DNA of 8,896 nucleotides from an uncultured euryarchaeote (GCA_937897085.1 CALCOR010000324.1:1-8896), one strand, 5' to 3'; positions 1 through 5,467 are shown, numbered from the stretch's first letter. Notes: generated by a model from the letters alone, not told the origin. Numbers and translations are program-made.

Positions 1-379
1 CGATGAGTGAACGCTCGCGGAAGGTCCAGCGCCAGGGGCAGCGAGGAAGCCGGGTCACCCAGTGTTTCAACAGCAGTCTCCAGTCGTCACCTTCGATTGA
101 ATCCGGGATGAGCCACTCTACGATGCAGATGGAGCCAGCCGAGCCCTGTACGTGGGAGTGTGCCTGCACGGCGAGCGGTGCCAATGGGCCGCTATCGATG
201 ACGAGGCCGAGCGAGCGGGTGGCTTGAGCAATGGGCATGATGATCGCCCAGCGATCGACGAGACGGCTCCCGGATATTCTGTGACAGTTCCAGCCGGCGC
301 TGTTCGCAAGTTCCCTGAGGGCGCGCACAGCCGAAGCCGGCGTAATGCTCGTCTCCAGCTTCAGCAGCCGCTCACTCAT
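1..379 (-). CDS. Unrecognised protein, N-terminal 126 residues (runs off left edge)
   Basis: An open minus-strand frame begins at an ATG at 379 and runs without a stop to the window edge, giving 126 residues of an incomplete protein. An in-frame TGA at 404-406 lies nine codons upstream and there is no other ATG between, so the start is well bounded; no clear ribosome binding site is visible. The N-terminus (MSERLLKLETSITPASAVRA) looks helical. Later segments such as DRWAIIMPIAQATRSLGLVI and AGSICIVEWLIP look like beta-rich soluble sequence, and a Trp/Arg-rich stretch (LPRCPWRWTFRERS) is near the cut. There is no signal peptide or membrane segment. I do not recognise the family. It follows L12 on the same strand after a 116-bp gap, so it may be read through from the stalk operon or have its own promoter; a weak GATATGAG element lies about 28 bp upstream of the ATG. 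Codon use resembles the neighbouring genes, which supports a real gene. Confidence 0.62.
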   Translation of the reverse strand, partial: MSERLLKLETSITPASAVRALRELANSAGWNCHRISGSRLVDRWAIIMPIAQATRSLGLVIDSGPLAPLAVQAHSHVQGSAGSICIVEWLIPDSIEGDDWRLLLKHWVTRLPRCPWRWTFRERSLI

Positions 380-495
380 CGAGAGGACTTCAGCCGCAGC
401 CGCTCATATCGCTTGCGTGAGGGTCAGTCTGGTGCCGTAGCGTGGCTAACGCCAACAGCAACGCAGGGCGGCTTCGCCTTAATCTGGCTCGCCGC

Positions 496-798
496 TCACC
501 CGAACAGAGATCCGAGACCTTCGAAGCCCGCCGCATCTTCCTCTTCCTCGGCCGCAGCCTCCTCGGCTGGGGCTTCGGCTTCGGAACCGCCGGCGGCGGC
601 TGGCGCTGCGGCGGCCGGAGCGGCCACCGCGCTGGTCATCGCTTCACCGATGTCCACGCCTTCCAGGCTTGCGCACAGCGCCTTCACGCGTGCGTCATCA
701 GCCTTCACGCCCGCGGATTTCAGCACCGCGTTGACGTTCTTCTCGTTGATCTCATTCTCTGCCGAGTGCAGCAGCATTGCAGCGTACACATATTCCAT
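496..798 (-). CDS. rpl12: Large-subunit ribosomal protein L12 (archaeal P1 stalk protein)
   Basis: This 100-residue acidic stalk protein binds as dimers to the C-terminal helices of L10 and recruits translational GTPases (aEF-2, aEF-1A, aIF5B) to the ribosome. Residues 1-60 form the helical dimerisation domain, opening with the diagnostic archaeal motif [19 protein letters not shown]. An Ala/Pro hinge follows (about 57-72). The highly acidic tail ends in [10 protein letters not shown], the factor-binding C-terminus typical of archaeal P proteins. Length matches the family (about 100-105). The start is placed at the ATG at 798. An earlier in-frame GTG at 807 sits inside the Shine-Dalgarno sequence AAGGTGAG (803-810) and would add non-conserved residues. 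It is the last gene of the L11-L1-L10-L12 block, 18 bp after the L10 stop. No T-rich terminator is obvious after it. Confidence 0.96.
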   Translation of the reverse strand: MEYVYAAMLLHSAENEINEKNVNAVLKSAGVKADDARVKALCASLEGVDIGEAMTSAVAAPAAAAPAAAGGSEAEAPAEEAAAEEEEDAAGFEGLGSLFG

Positions 799-802
799 TT
801 TT

Positions 803-810
803 CTCACCTT
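803..810 (-). promoter_or_regulatory. Shine-Dalgarno site of rpl12
   Basis: On the minus strand AAGGTGAG lies five bases before the ATG at 798. It overlaps the upstream in-frame GTG at 805-807, which fixes the ATG as the start of L12. Confidence 0.8.
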
Positions 811-816
811 GTTGTT

Positions 817-1749
817 TCAACCGAACATATCTCCGAGTCCACCGAATTCGGTTTTCTCTTCCTCAGGCTCATCCTCGGCTGCCTCCTCGCTGGGTGCCTC
901 ATCGGCACCTGCGTCGGTTGTCGGGGCAGCCTCGGTGACGGTCGGTGCCGCCTCGAGGGTGGCGACCAACTCATCGTCAAGAGCTGAGGAATCCAATTGA
1001 CCCGCGAGGGTCAGGGCGTGGGCGCTGGCAGTGGCGATGAACACCGGGATGGTGCCGCTGTTGCTGATGCCTGTGTTGATGGCGACTGCGAGCGCGTTGG
1101 CAACCGCCTGCGTCAGGAGTGCGTTCGTGTCAATCGAGAGCACGTCTGGTGGCATGACCACGCCATCGACGATGACGCCGCACAGGATGATACCGATCTC
1201 GATAGGCTTGATGTCCAACTTGTCGAGCATCAGCCCGAGTTCCCCGTCGATCACTTCACCAGACTTCACCACCGTGACAGTCTTGATGATGTTCACCTTG
1301 CCTTTCTCTATCTTAGCGGGGATGCCCACCGCCGACAATTCACCCACGATCGGGCCAGGCACGAAATCTGTTGACCCTGCTTCCACAACTATGTCCTCGG
1401 GCGCGATGTCTCCCTCTTTGGCGGCACGGCCGGTGCGGGTCTGCTCGAGTTGCTGGAACAGTTGGGAGATGTTCAAAGAGTTGGAATGAACGAACATCGG
1501 CTGCTGGGCACTCTCAAACATCGTCTCGAGTTTCTCCGCTGGAAGGCCGGCCTCGTTCCACGCCCGCCTGAACAGCGTCTTCTTTGCCATCGTGAGATTC
1601 ATGTTCTGTCGCAGGGTGCTGCGCATCTCGAGCATCGCCTGCGCTGGCACACCGGCAACGTCGACTATGCCGATGATACCGTCGTTGCTGAGAAGTTCCG
1701 TCAACTCGTCGATGCGGTCGACCTTCCACTGGGTGGCTTTGGCCATCAT
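817..1749 (-). CDS. rpl10: Large-subunit ribosomal protein L10 (archaeal P0 stalk base)
   Basis: L10/P0 anchors the L12 dimers to 23S rRNA and forms the base of the GTPase-associated stalk. The 310-residue product has the N-terminal rRNA-binding L10 domain (about 1-100, including VDRIDELTELL and the basic AKKTLFRRAW). The archaeal/eukaryotic insertion domain spans about 105-185. Next come helical L12-binding segments rich in Ala/Leu (about 215-265), then an acidic Ala/Glu hinge. The factor-binding tail ends in FGGLGDMFG, matching the tail of L12. The length is normal for archaeal L10 (about 310-340). The open frame extends 35 codons further upstream, but that part is antisense-frame noise inside L1. 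The ATG at 1749 overlaps the L1 stop as ATGA and sits seven bases after GGAGGTGG (1757-1764). The next codon is also ATG (1746) and could be used instead. Translational coupling to L1 is likely. Confidence 0.96.
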   Translation of the reverse strand: MMAKATQWKVDRIDELTELLSNDGIIGIVDVAGVPAQAMLEMRSTLRQNMNLTMAKKTLFRRAWNEAGLPAEKLETMFESAQQPMFVHSNSLNISQLFQQLEQTRTGRAAKEGDIAPEDIVVEAGSTDFVPGPIVGELSAVGIPAKIEKGKVNIIKTVTVVKSGEVIDGELGLMLDKLDIKPIEIGIILCGVIVDGVVMPPDVLSIDTNALLTQAVANALAVAINTGISNSGTIPVFIATASAHALTLAGQLDSSALDDELVATLEAAPTVTEAAPTTDAGADEAPSEEAAEDEPEEEKTEFGGLGDMFG

Positions 1750-2393
1750 GTGTAGTCCACCTCCACCTGGATTGAGGGACCCATCGAGGTCTTGACGTAG
1801 AGCGAACGGACGTTGCCCGCTCCTCGCTCCAACTTGCCGGTGACCCTGTTCCACACCTCGTAGGCGTTCTCGCTGATCGCCTCATCACCTTGGTCACGCG
1901 CGCCTACGACCGTGTGGAATGTGATGTTGTCACGACTGCGCACCAAGGTCGTGCTCTGCAGGGCCTGCGCGATGTTGCCGGGGTCGAGATTCGGTGGAAC
2001 GGGCCTTGGCATCTTTCCTCGCGGGCCGAGTACTACACCGAGGTGGCGGCCGATGTCCGCCATGTGCGGAATCTCAGAGAGGAAGAAGTCGTGCCTGCGC
2101 GCCAGTTTCCGTGCTTTCTGTCGGTCGCTGCCTAGATCCTCGATATCTGCCGGATTGATGACAACGAGTTCGGCTTCACGCGCCTTGATGGCCATCTCAC
2201 CGCCGGCGAAGATGGCGATGCTCAGCGGCTTGCCGCGTCCCTGTGGGAGACGCACCTCCTCCTGGATGCGGTTGGCTGGATTCTTCAGGTCGACGTCGCG
2301 GATGGTGAACGCGAGTTCCACACTCTCTACGAAGTTCCGTTCAGGCGCCTCATTGAGCGCCTTCTTCACCGCATCATGAATTTTTGTCTGCAT
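1746..2393 (-). CDS. rpl1: Large-subunit ribosomal protein L1 (archaeal)
   Basis: L1 forms the mobile stalk at the tRNA exit side of the large subunit and binds 23S rRNA helices 76-78. The 215-residue protein is complete and of usual archaeal length (about 210-220). Recognisable archaeal L1 blocks are VELAFTIRDVDLKNPANRI near residue 25, RLPQGRGKPLSIAIFAGGE near 48, HDFFLSEIPHMADIGRHLG near 100, and LGPRGKMPRPVPPN near 120, the rRNA-binding loop. The ATG at 2393 follows the ribosome binding sequence GGGGTGAGG (2398-2406) with four intervening A residues. The gene starts 50 bp after the L11 stop and its own TGA overlaps the L10 start. In methanogens L1 represses its own operon by binding an rRNA-like site in the mRNA. 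That is family knowledge; I could not identify such a site here. Confidence 0.96.
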   Translation of the reverse strand: MQTKIHDAVKKALNEAPERNFVESVELAFTIRDVDLKNPANRIQEEVRLPQGRGKPLSIAIFAGGEMAIKAREAELVVINPADIEDLGSDRQKARKLARRHDFFLSEIPHMADIGRHLGVVLGPRGKMPRPVPPNLDPGNIAQALQSTTLVRSRDNITFHTVVGARDQGDEAISENAYEVWNRVTGKLERGAGNVRSLYVKTSMGPSIQVEVDYT

Positions 2394-2443
2394 TTTTCCT
2401 CACCCCTGCGGTCCACGAGGTTTCCCTCTCCCGCAATTCGTGA

Positions 2444-2746
2444 TCAGTTGAATCGTTCGTCGTATTCTCCTTCCTTCACCTTGCCGATGAACTCCTTGGG
2501 CACCAGACCCTCGATGTGGCAGCGCATGGATACGCACGTGCCCATTACTTCGAGAGAACGTTCCTTCACGTCCTTGCCAGTCAGCTCCGATTTCGCGTTG
2601 GCAATCTCGATGATCTGGTCGAGTGTGATGTTGTGCACCTCTGGATCGGATGGGGTGTCAATCTCACCCTCCCACGAGCCGTTGAATTTGATTCCCTTGC
2701 CGATGACCGCGGTGCGGATGCGCCTAGAAGTCCAGTTGTCTGACAT
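2444..2746 (-). CDS. rpl11: Ribosomal protein L11-like, lacking the usual N-terminal domain
   Basis: The 100-residue product matches the rRNA-binding C-terminal domain of archaeal L11. Key segments are HNITLDQIIEIANAKS (residues about 38-53), GKDVKERSLEVMGTCVSM (about 57-74) and a terminal PKEFIGKVKEGEYDERF. These parallel the family pattern of a TMEQV-like helix, KDLK..VKEVLGTCVSMG and a DPREV..EI.EG.YDE end. Full archaeal L11 is about 160 residues. The missing part is the N-terminal domain with its proline-rich PPLGP-type helix, which contacts factors and the L10 base. Instead there is a 35-residue basic leader (MSDNWTSRRIRTAVIGKGIK and onward) that I cannot match. The conserved SMG turn reads SMR. 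The start is well supported: GAGGTGA lies four bases upstream (2751-2757), a TATA box lies about 45 bp upstream, and an in-frame TGA sits four codons before the ATG. It is first in the stalk operon, the usual L11 position. Confidence 0.86.
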   Translation of the reverse strand: MSDNWTSRRIRTAVIGKGIKFNGSWEGEIDTPSDPEVHNITLDQIIEIANAKSELTGKDVKERSLEVMGTCVSMRCHIEGLVPKEFIGKVKEGEYDERFN

Positions 2747-2750
2747 ATCG

Positions 2751-2757
2751 TCACCTC
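2751..2757 (-). promoter_or_regulatory. Shine-Dalgarno site of the short L11 gene
   Basis: GAGGTGA on the minus strand lies four bases before the ATG at 2746. It shows that the short L11 form is the translated one rather than a remnant of a longer frame. Confidence 0.78.
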
Positions 2758-2787
2758 ATCAGGGGGTTCTCGCCGACCTGCTTCCTG

Positions 2788-2795
2788 TATTTAAC
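2788..2795 (-). promoter_or_regulatory. TATA box of the L11-L1-L10-L12 operon
   Basis: On the minus strand GTTAAATA is a good archaeal TATA element. Transcription would start about 25 bases downstream, near 2765, giving a leader of roughly 20 nt that just accommodates the Shine-Dalgarno site of L11. No other equally good element lies between it and the gene. Confidence 0.65.
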
Positions 2796-2877
2796 CAAAG
2801 CGAGTGGCCCACTGCGCTCTTCTTTCTGCACAGCGGAGTCAGGTGAACCTCCGCTTCGATTCAGTCCATGGGTCGTG

Positions 2878-2891
2878 TGCGCGCGGGCGCA
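2878..2891. repeat. Perfect dyad TGCGC-N4-GCGCA in the divergent intergenic region
   Basis: Five-base arms at 2878-2882 and 2887-2891 are exact reverse complements separated by four bases. The dyad lies between the divergent TATA elements of the stalk operon and ftsZ, so it could be an operator. In GC-rich DNA it could also arise by chance. Confidence 0.35.
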
Positions 2892-2899
2892 GGGGGGTT

Positions 2900-2914
2900 T
2901 GCACGGCGCGTGCA
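2900..2914. repeat. Perfect dyad TGCACG-N3-CGTGCA in the divergent intergenic region
   Basis: Six-base arms at 2900-2905 and 2909-2914 are exact reverse complements around GCG. It begins nine bases after the dyad at 2878-2891. It lies about 45 bp upstream of the putative ftsZ TATA element and about 105 bp upstream of the stalk operon TATA box. A regulator site shared by the two divergent transcripts is possible but not shown. Confidence 0.42.
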
Positions 2915-2958
2915 TGTGGGTGAGATAACCTGCATTCGCGGTTTGGGCGTGACGGAAC

Positions 2959-2966
2959 GGTTAAGC
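2959..2966 (+). promoter_or_regulatory. Putative TATA-like element of ftsZ
   Basis: The sequence GGTTAAGC is centred about 26 bp before the ftsZ ATG at 2989. No Shine-Dalgarno sequence precedes that ATG, so the spacing fits a leaderless transcript starting at or next to the start codon. The match to a TATA box is imperfect. Confidence 0.45.
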
Positions 2967-2988
2967 CACCTTCAGCGAGCCTCGACGC

Positions 2989-4107
2989 ATGCGCCATCTG
3001 ATTGACCGGGTGCTTGAACTGCAGGAGAATGAGGTAGCCGAGACGGATACCGAGCCGAATGAGAACGACCGCGAACTGCATCATCTGTTGGAGAGTCTGC
3101 AGCCGCGCATCCGTGTGTTCGGCTGTGGTGGCTGTGGGTGCAATACCGTCCAGAGACTTGGAGAAGAGGGGCTGCTCGATGAGAACCACGTGCTCGGATA
3201 TGCAGTGAACACCGATGCCCAGCACCTGCTGCGCTCAAAGGTGGCAAACAAGATCCTCATCGGAAGGACTGCCCGCGGTCGTGGTGCCGGCGGCGATCCG
3301 GAGAAAGGAGAGAAGGCCGCGTATGAATCCGAGAGAACGCTCACCAAGGCGATCGTCGACTGCGATCTTGCGTTCGTTACCGCCGGTCTGGGCGGCGGAA
3401 CCGGTACAGGCGGCGCGCATGTGATTGCGCGACTCGCCAAGAGCGCGGGAGCGCTCACCATCGCAGTGGTTACCTATCCGTTCGAGTCAGAGGGGACTCT
3501 GCGTCGACAGAATGCCGAATGGGGACTGCAGCGATTGCGCGAGATATGCGACACCGTCGTGGTACTCCCCAACGAGAAGCTGCTCGAGGTTGAAGGAGTC
3601 AGGGATCTGCCGATCGAGTCCGCCTTCCGCGTAGCAGACGAGTTGCTCATGCGCTCGATTGCGGGTGTCTCTGAGATGATCACCAAGGATGGGCTGGTGA
3701 ACCTCGACTTCGAGGACCTGCGCAGCGTGATGGAGAACGGCGGCGGAATGGCGATGATCGGACTCGGCGAGGCGGCAGGTGCCGACCGCGCACTGGAAGC
3801 AACCGATCAGGCGCTAACCTCACCACTGCTGGACATCGATGTCTCGGACGCCCGCGGTGCACTCGTGAACGTCGTCGGCGGGCGGTCGCTCACACTCGGT
3901 GAAGCGGAGTCCTGCGCCCAGTACATTCGCGACAAGATCAACCCGTATGCGCGCATCATCTGGGGCGCTACGGTTGACGAGTCGCTCGGCAACGACATGC
4001 GCGTGCTGCTCGTGCTGACCGGCGTCAAGAGCGAGCAGATATTCGGAGCGGCCGCGAACCAGCAGATGAGCACCATGCGCACCCGCGACCTCGAGTTCAT
4101 CAACTGA
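2989..4107 (+). CDS. ftsZ: Cell division GTPase FtsZ
   Basis: FtsZ is a tubulin-family GTPase that polymerises into the midcell division ring. The 372-residue protein has an archaeal-type N-terminal extension (1-40: MRHLIDRVLELQENE then acidic), like that of archaeal FtsZ1. The glycine-rich nucleotide loop is FGCGGCGCNTVQRL (44-57), followed by NTDAQHLL. The tubulin signature GGGTGTG is at 135-141. The ribose-binding region contains TYPFESEGTLR, and the T7 catalytic loop NLDFEDL has Asp at about residue 240, so GTP hydrolysis across subunits should be intact. The C-terminal domain follows (VNVVGGRSLTLGEAE, ARIIWGATVDESLG). There is no recognisable conserved C-terminal tail peptide; the chain ends at LEFIN. 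Unusual: the glycine loop carries Cys46, Cys49 and Cys51 where relatives usually have GCGGAGNN. The gene lies upstream of secE-spt5, as in other euryarchaea, with a 139-bp gap. The ATG chosen gives the expected family N-terminus. Confidence 0.95.
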   Translation: MRHLIDRVLELQENEVAETDTEPNENDRELHHLLESLQPRIRVFGCGGCGCNTVQRLGEEGLLDENHVLGYAVNTDAQHLLRSKVANKILIGRTARGRGAGGDPEKGEKAAYESERTLTKAIVDCDLAFVTAGLGGGTGTGGAHVIARLAKSAGALTIAVVTYPFESEGTLRRQNAEWGLQRLREICDTVVVLPNEKLLEVEGVRDLPIESAFRVADELLMRSIAGVSEMITKDGLVNLDFEDLRSVMENGGGMAMIGLGEAAGADRALEATDQALTSPLLDIDVSDARGALVNVVGGRSLTLGEAESCAQYIRDKINPYARIIWGATVDESLGNDMRVLLVLTGVKSEQIFGAAANQQMSTMRTRDLEFIN

Positions 4108-4113
4108 TATGGA

Positions 4114-4131
4114 AGCGCTCAGCAGCGCTCA
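4114..4131. repeat. Direct repeat of AGCGCTCA after ftsZ
   Basis: Two identical eight-base copies (4114-4121 and 4124-4131) lie seven bases after the ftsZ stop. Each contains the palindrome AGCGCT, so the segment can also pair with itself. Its role is unknown; it may mark the ftsZ transcript end. Confidence 0.35.
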
Positions 4132-4161
4132 CCGGCGGGTGGTCTTGTCCCTCACTTACCA

Positions 4162-4185
4162 TGGGTGTAGGATTCGATGCACCCA
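4162..4185. repeat. Inverted repeat TGGGTG-N12-CACCCA upstream of the secE promoter
   Basis: Six-base arms at 4162-4167 and 4180-4185 are exact reverse complements separated by 12 bases. The right arm ends 17 bp before the secE TATA box. It could be a regulator site or an ftsZ 3' hairpin; neither is proven. Confidence 0.38.
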
Positions 4186-4202
4186 CAACCATTCCGGCGT
4201 GC

Positions 4203-4210
4203 TTAAAATA
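4203..4210 (+). promoter_or_regulatory. TATA box of secE-spt5
   Basis: TTAAAATA is a strong archaeal TATA match in otherwise GC-rich sequence. A transcript start about 25 bases downstream (around 4230-4235) would lie after the in-frame GTG at 4226 and about 12-17 nt before the ATG at 4247. This decides the SecE start in favour of the ATG. Confidence 0.68.
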
Positions 4211-4226
4211 GGGCTCTAGGTCGGGG

Positions 4227-4243
4227 TGAACCCTAGGGGTTCA
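4227..4243. repeat. Perfect dyad TGAACCC-TAG-GGGTTCA at the predicted secE transcript start
   Basis: Seven-base arms at 4227-4233 and 4237-4243 are exact reverse complements around a three-base centre. It overlaps the predicted start of transcription and ends three bases before the secE ATG. It is well placed to act as an operator. The hairpin would form in RNA only if transcription starts at or before 4227. Confidence 0.5.
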
Positions 4244-4246
4244 GAC

Positions 4247-4522
4247 ATGGCCAGTGGAGACTCTCGATTCGGTGGCGGAGACGCCTCGTTCGAGGAGCGA
4301 GTGCAGGACATTCAGGACAACATCGAGACCAGTGTACGCAAACTCGGTAGAGGCTCGTGGGCGAGGATCTTGAGAATGGCCCGCAAGCCAACCAAGATGG
4401 AGTTCCGCCAGACCATCTGGGTGTGCGGAATCGGGATGTTCATTCTCGGCTTCATCGGCTACATCATTCTGGTGGCGATGGACACCGTACTCCCCAAGTT
4501 CTTCGTTTGGGTGACCGGTTGA
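4247..4522 (+). CDS. secE: Preprotein translocase subunit SecE (Sec61 gamma)
   Basis: SecE clamps the two halves of the SecY channel and is needed for export and membrane insertion. The 91-residue protein carries the family signature RKPTKMEF (46-53), just before a single membrane helix (about 57-78, WVCGIGMFILGFIGYIILV). That arrangement of an amphipathic surface helix followed by one tail helix is classic for the archaeal/eukaryotic subunit. Residues 1-45 form a longer, charged N-terminal extension (FEERVQDIQDNIETSVRKLG, likely helical) than the roughly 55-65-residue archaeal proteins usually have. The frame is open seven codons further to a GTG at 4226, but the TATA box at 4203-4210 puts the transcript start after that codon, so the ATG at 4247 is chosen. 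Very little leader remains. It is followed by spt5 after 23 bp, a conserved pairing. Confidence 0.93.
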   Translation: MASGDSRFGGGDASFEERVQDIQDNIETSVRKLGRGSWARILRMARKPTKMEFRQTIWVCGIGMFILGFIGYIILVAMDTVLPKFFVWVTG

Positions 4523-4533
4523 AAGTACTCCCT

Positions 4534-4540
4534 GAGGTGA
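4534..4540 (+). promoter_or_regulatory. Shine-Dalgarno site of the Nudix-like/Spt5 gene
   Basis: GAGGTGA ends five bases before the ATG at 4546. It supports a start that includes the Nudix-like domain, rather than a start at the NGN domain (Met139 at 4960), where the closest GGTGAG abuts the ATG. Confidence 0.78.
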
Positions 4541-4545
4541 ACAAC

Positions 4546-5463
4546 ATGACTGACGGATTCATTGCCTTCTTGCGCCACGCCGACCAACTTCTGCTGCTGA
4601 AGAGGTCGGATTCGGTTCCCGACTTCCCCGGTTGCTGGGATGGGGTATTCGGTTTGGGAGACGTCAATGACATCGGTCATGTGGCCACTTGCGTCGAGGA
4701 TGCGACCGGTATTCCAATCTCGGCGCTGACTCATGTGCGCACAGGCGCGGATCGCGGTATTGAGTTCGGCAACCGGCTGAATGACATCATTCCAGTGCTG
4801 TTCGATTCCGAGAGCGCTGAGATCACAGTCGGTTCGATTTACGAAGAAGCTCTGTGGGTGGATCCGGGATTCATCAACAAGATCAGCCCCGAGGAGATGC
4901 CCGGCTCGGACGAGGTGAGCGTGATGCAGATTCGTCCAGTAGTATCTCAGCTCGGTGAGATGTACGGTGATGTCGGCTCGTTCCTCTACATGCTCAAGAC
5001 GACCATCGGCCAGGAGCAGAAGATCGCACAGGAGATCCGCGCTCGACTTTCAGGCACAGGCTCACTACAGGACGTCCAAGATGAGATATTCAGCGTTCTG
5101 CATCCGCACACGATGCGCGGATACGTGTTCGTCGAGGCGAGCGCCAAGCATCACGTGGAGAAGGTCATTGGTCGCGCCGGAGGCGTGACCACGCCGATGC
5201 GCGGCTGCTCCAAGGTACTCGACGGCGAGGCCTCGCTGGTGGTCGTCACCAATTATCTGGAACCGAAGTCGGCTACAGCAGGCATCGAGGTCGGATGCAT
5301 TGTCGAGATTCGCTCAGGTCAGTTCCGCGGTAACCGCGCACGTGTCACAGTCGTCTCCGAGAGCAAAGAGGAAGTGACGGTCGAACTGTTCGAAGCGGTG
5401 GTGCCCATCCCGATTACTATGCGGGCGGACATCGTGCGTGTCGTCGAGCGAGTAGACGACTGA
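4546..5463 (+). CDS. spt5: Transcription elongation factor Spt5 fused to an N-terminal degenerate Nudix-like domain
   Basis: Spt5 (archaeal NusG homologue) binds the RNA polymerase clamp, raises processivity and can link polymerase to ribosome. The C-terminal 160 of 305 residues are a complete Spt5. The NGN domain starts at about 146 (FLYMLKTTIGQEQKIAQEI, then HTMRGYVFVEA). A KOW domain starts at about 246 (GIEVGCIVEIRSGQFRGNRA, then VTVELFEAVVPIPITM). Residues 1-135 are unexpected. They resemble a Nudix domain: strand FIAFLRHADQLLLLKRSD, the turn FPGCWDGVFGLGD, a helix ending in TGI, then NDIIPVLFDSE and EEALWVDP. In the Nudix box the usual REUxEETGI reads TCVEDATGI and the segment before it is short, so the metal-binding glutamates are missing and hydrolysis is unlikely. 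Ordinary archaeal Spt5 is about 145-165 residues. The frame is continuous, with a ribosome binding site at 4534-4540. The 63 open codons upstream of the ATG overlap secE and are not coding. Confidence 0.92.
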   Translation: MTDGFIAFLRHADQLLLLKRSDSVPDFPGCWDGVFGLGDVNDIGHVATCVEDATGIPISALTHVRTGADRGIEFGNRLNDIIPVLFDSESAEITVGSIYEEALWVDPGFINKISPEEMPGSDEVSVMQIRPVVSQLGEMYGDVGSFLYMLKTTIGQEQKIAQEIRARLSGTGSLQDVQDEIFSVLHPHTMRGYVFVEASAKHHVEKVIGRAGGVTTPMRGCSKVLDGEASLVVVTNYLEPKSATAGIEVGCIVEIRSGQFRGNRARVTVVSESKEEVTVELFEAVVPIPITMRADIVRVVERVDD

Positions 5464-5467
5464 TAAT

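Noticed and set aside
380..495. Gap between L12 and the left-end gene, inspected for a tRNA or terminator
   Set aside because: No tRNA T-loop signature, cloverleaf arms or T-rich terminator could be found on either strand; only very small hairpins.
152..1000. 282-codon plus-strand open frame at the left end
   Set aside because: It lies antisense to L12 and the end of L10. The Ser/Ala-rich product is the mirror of their Ala/Glu tails, and it has no family resemblance.
2839..3225. 128-codon minus-strand frame upstream of L11, checked as a possible lost L11 N-terminal domain
   Set aside because: No PPLGP-like or other L11 N-terminal motif is present. It is mostly antisense to ftsZ and separated from L11 by the TATA box and ribosome binding site.
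4357..4545. 63-codon upstream extension of the Spt5 frame
   Set aside because: It overlaps secE in another frame, has no family resemblance, and the ribosome binding site at 4534-4540 places the start at 4546.
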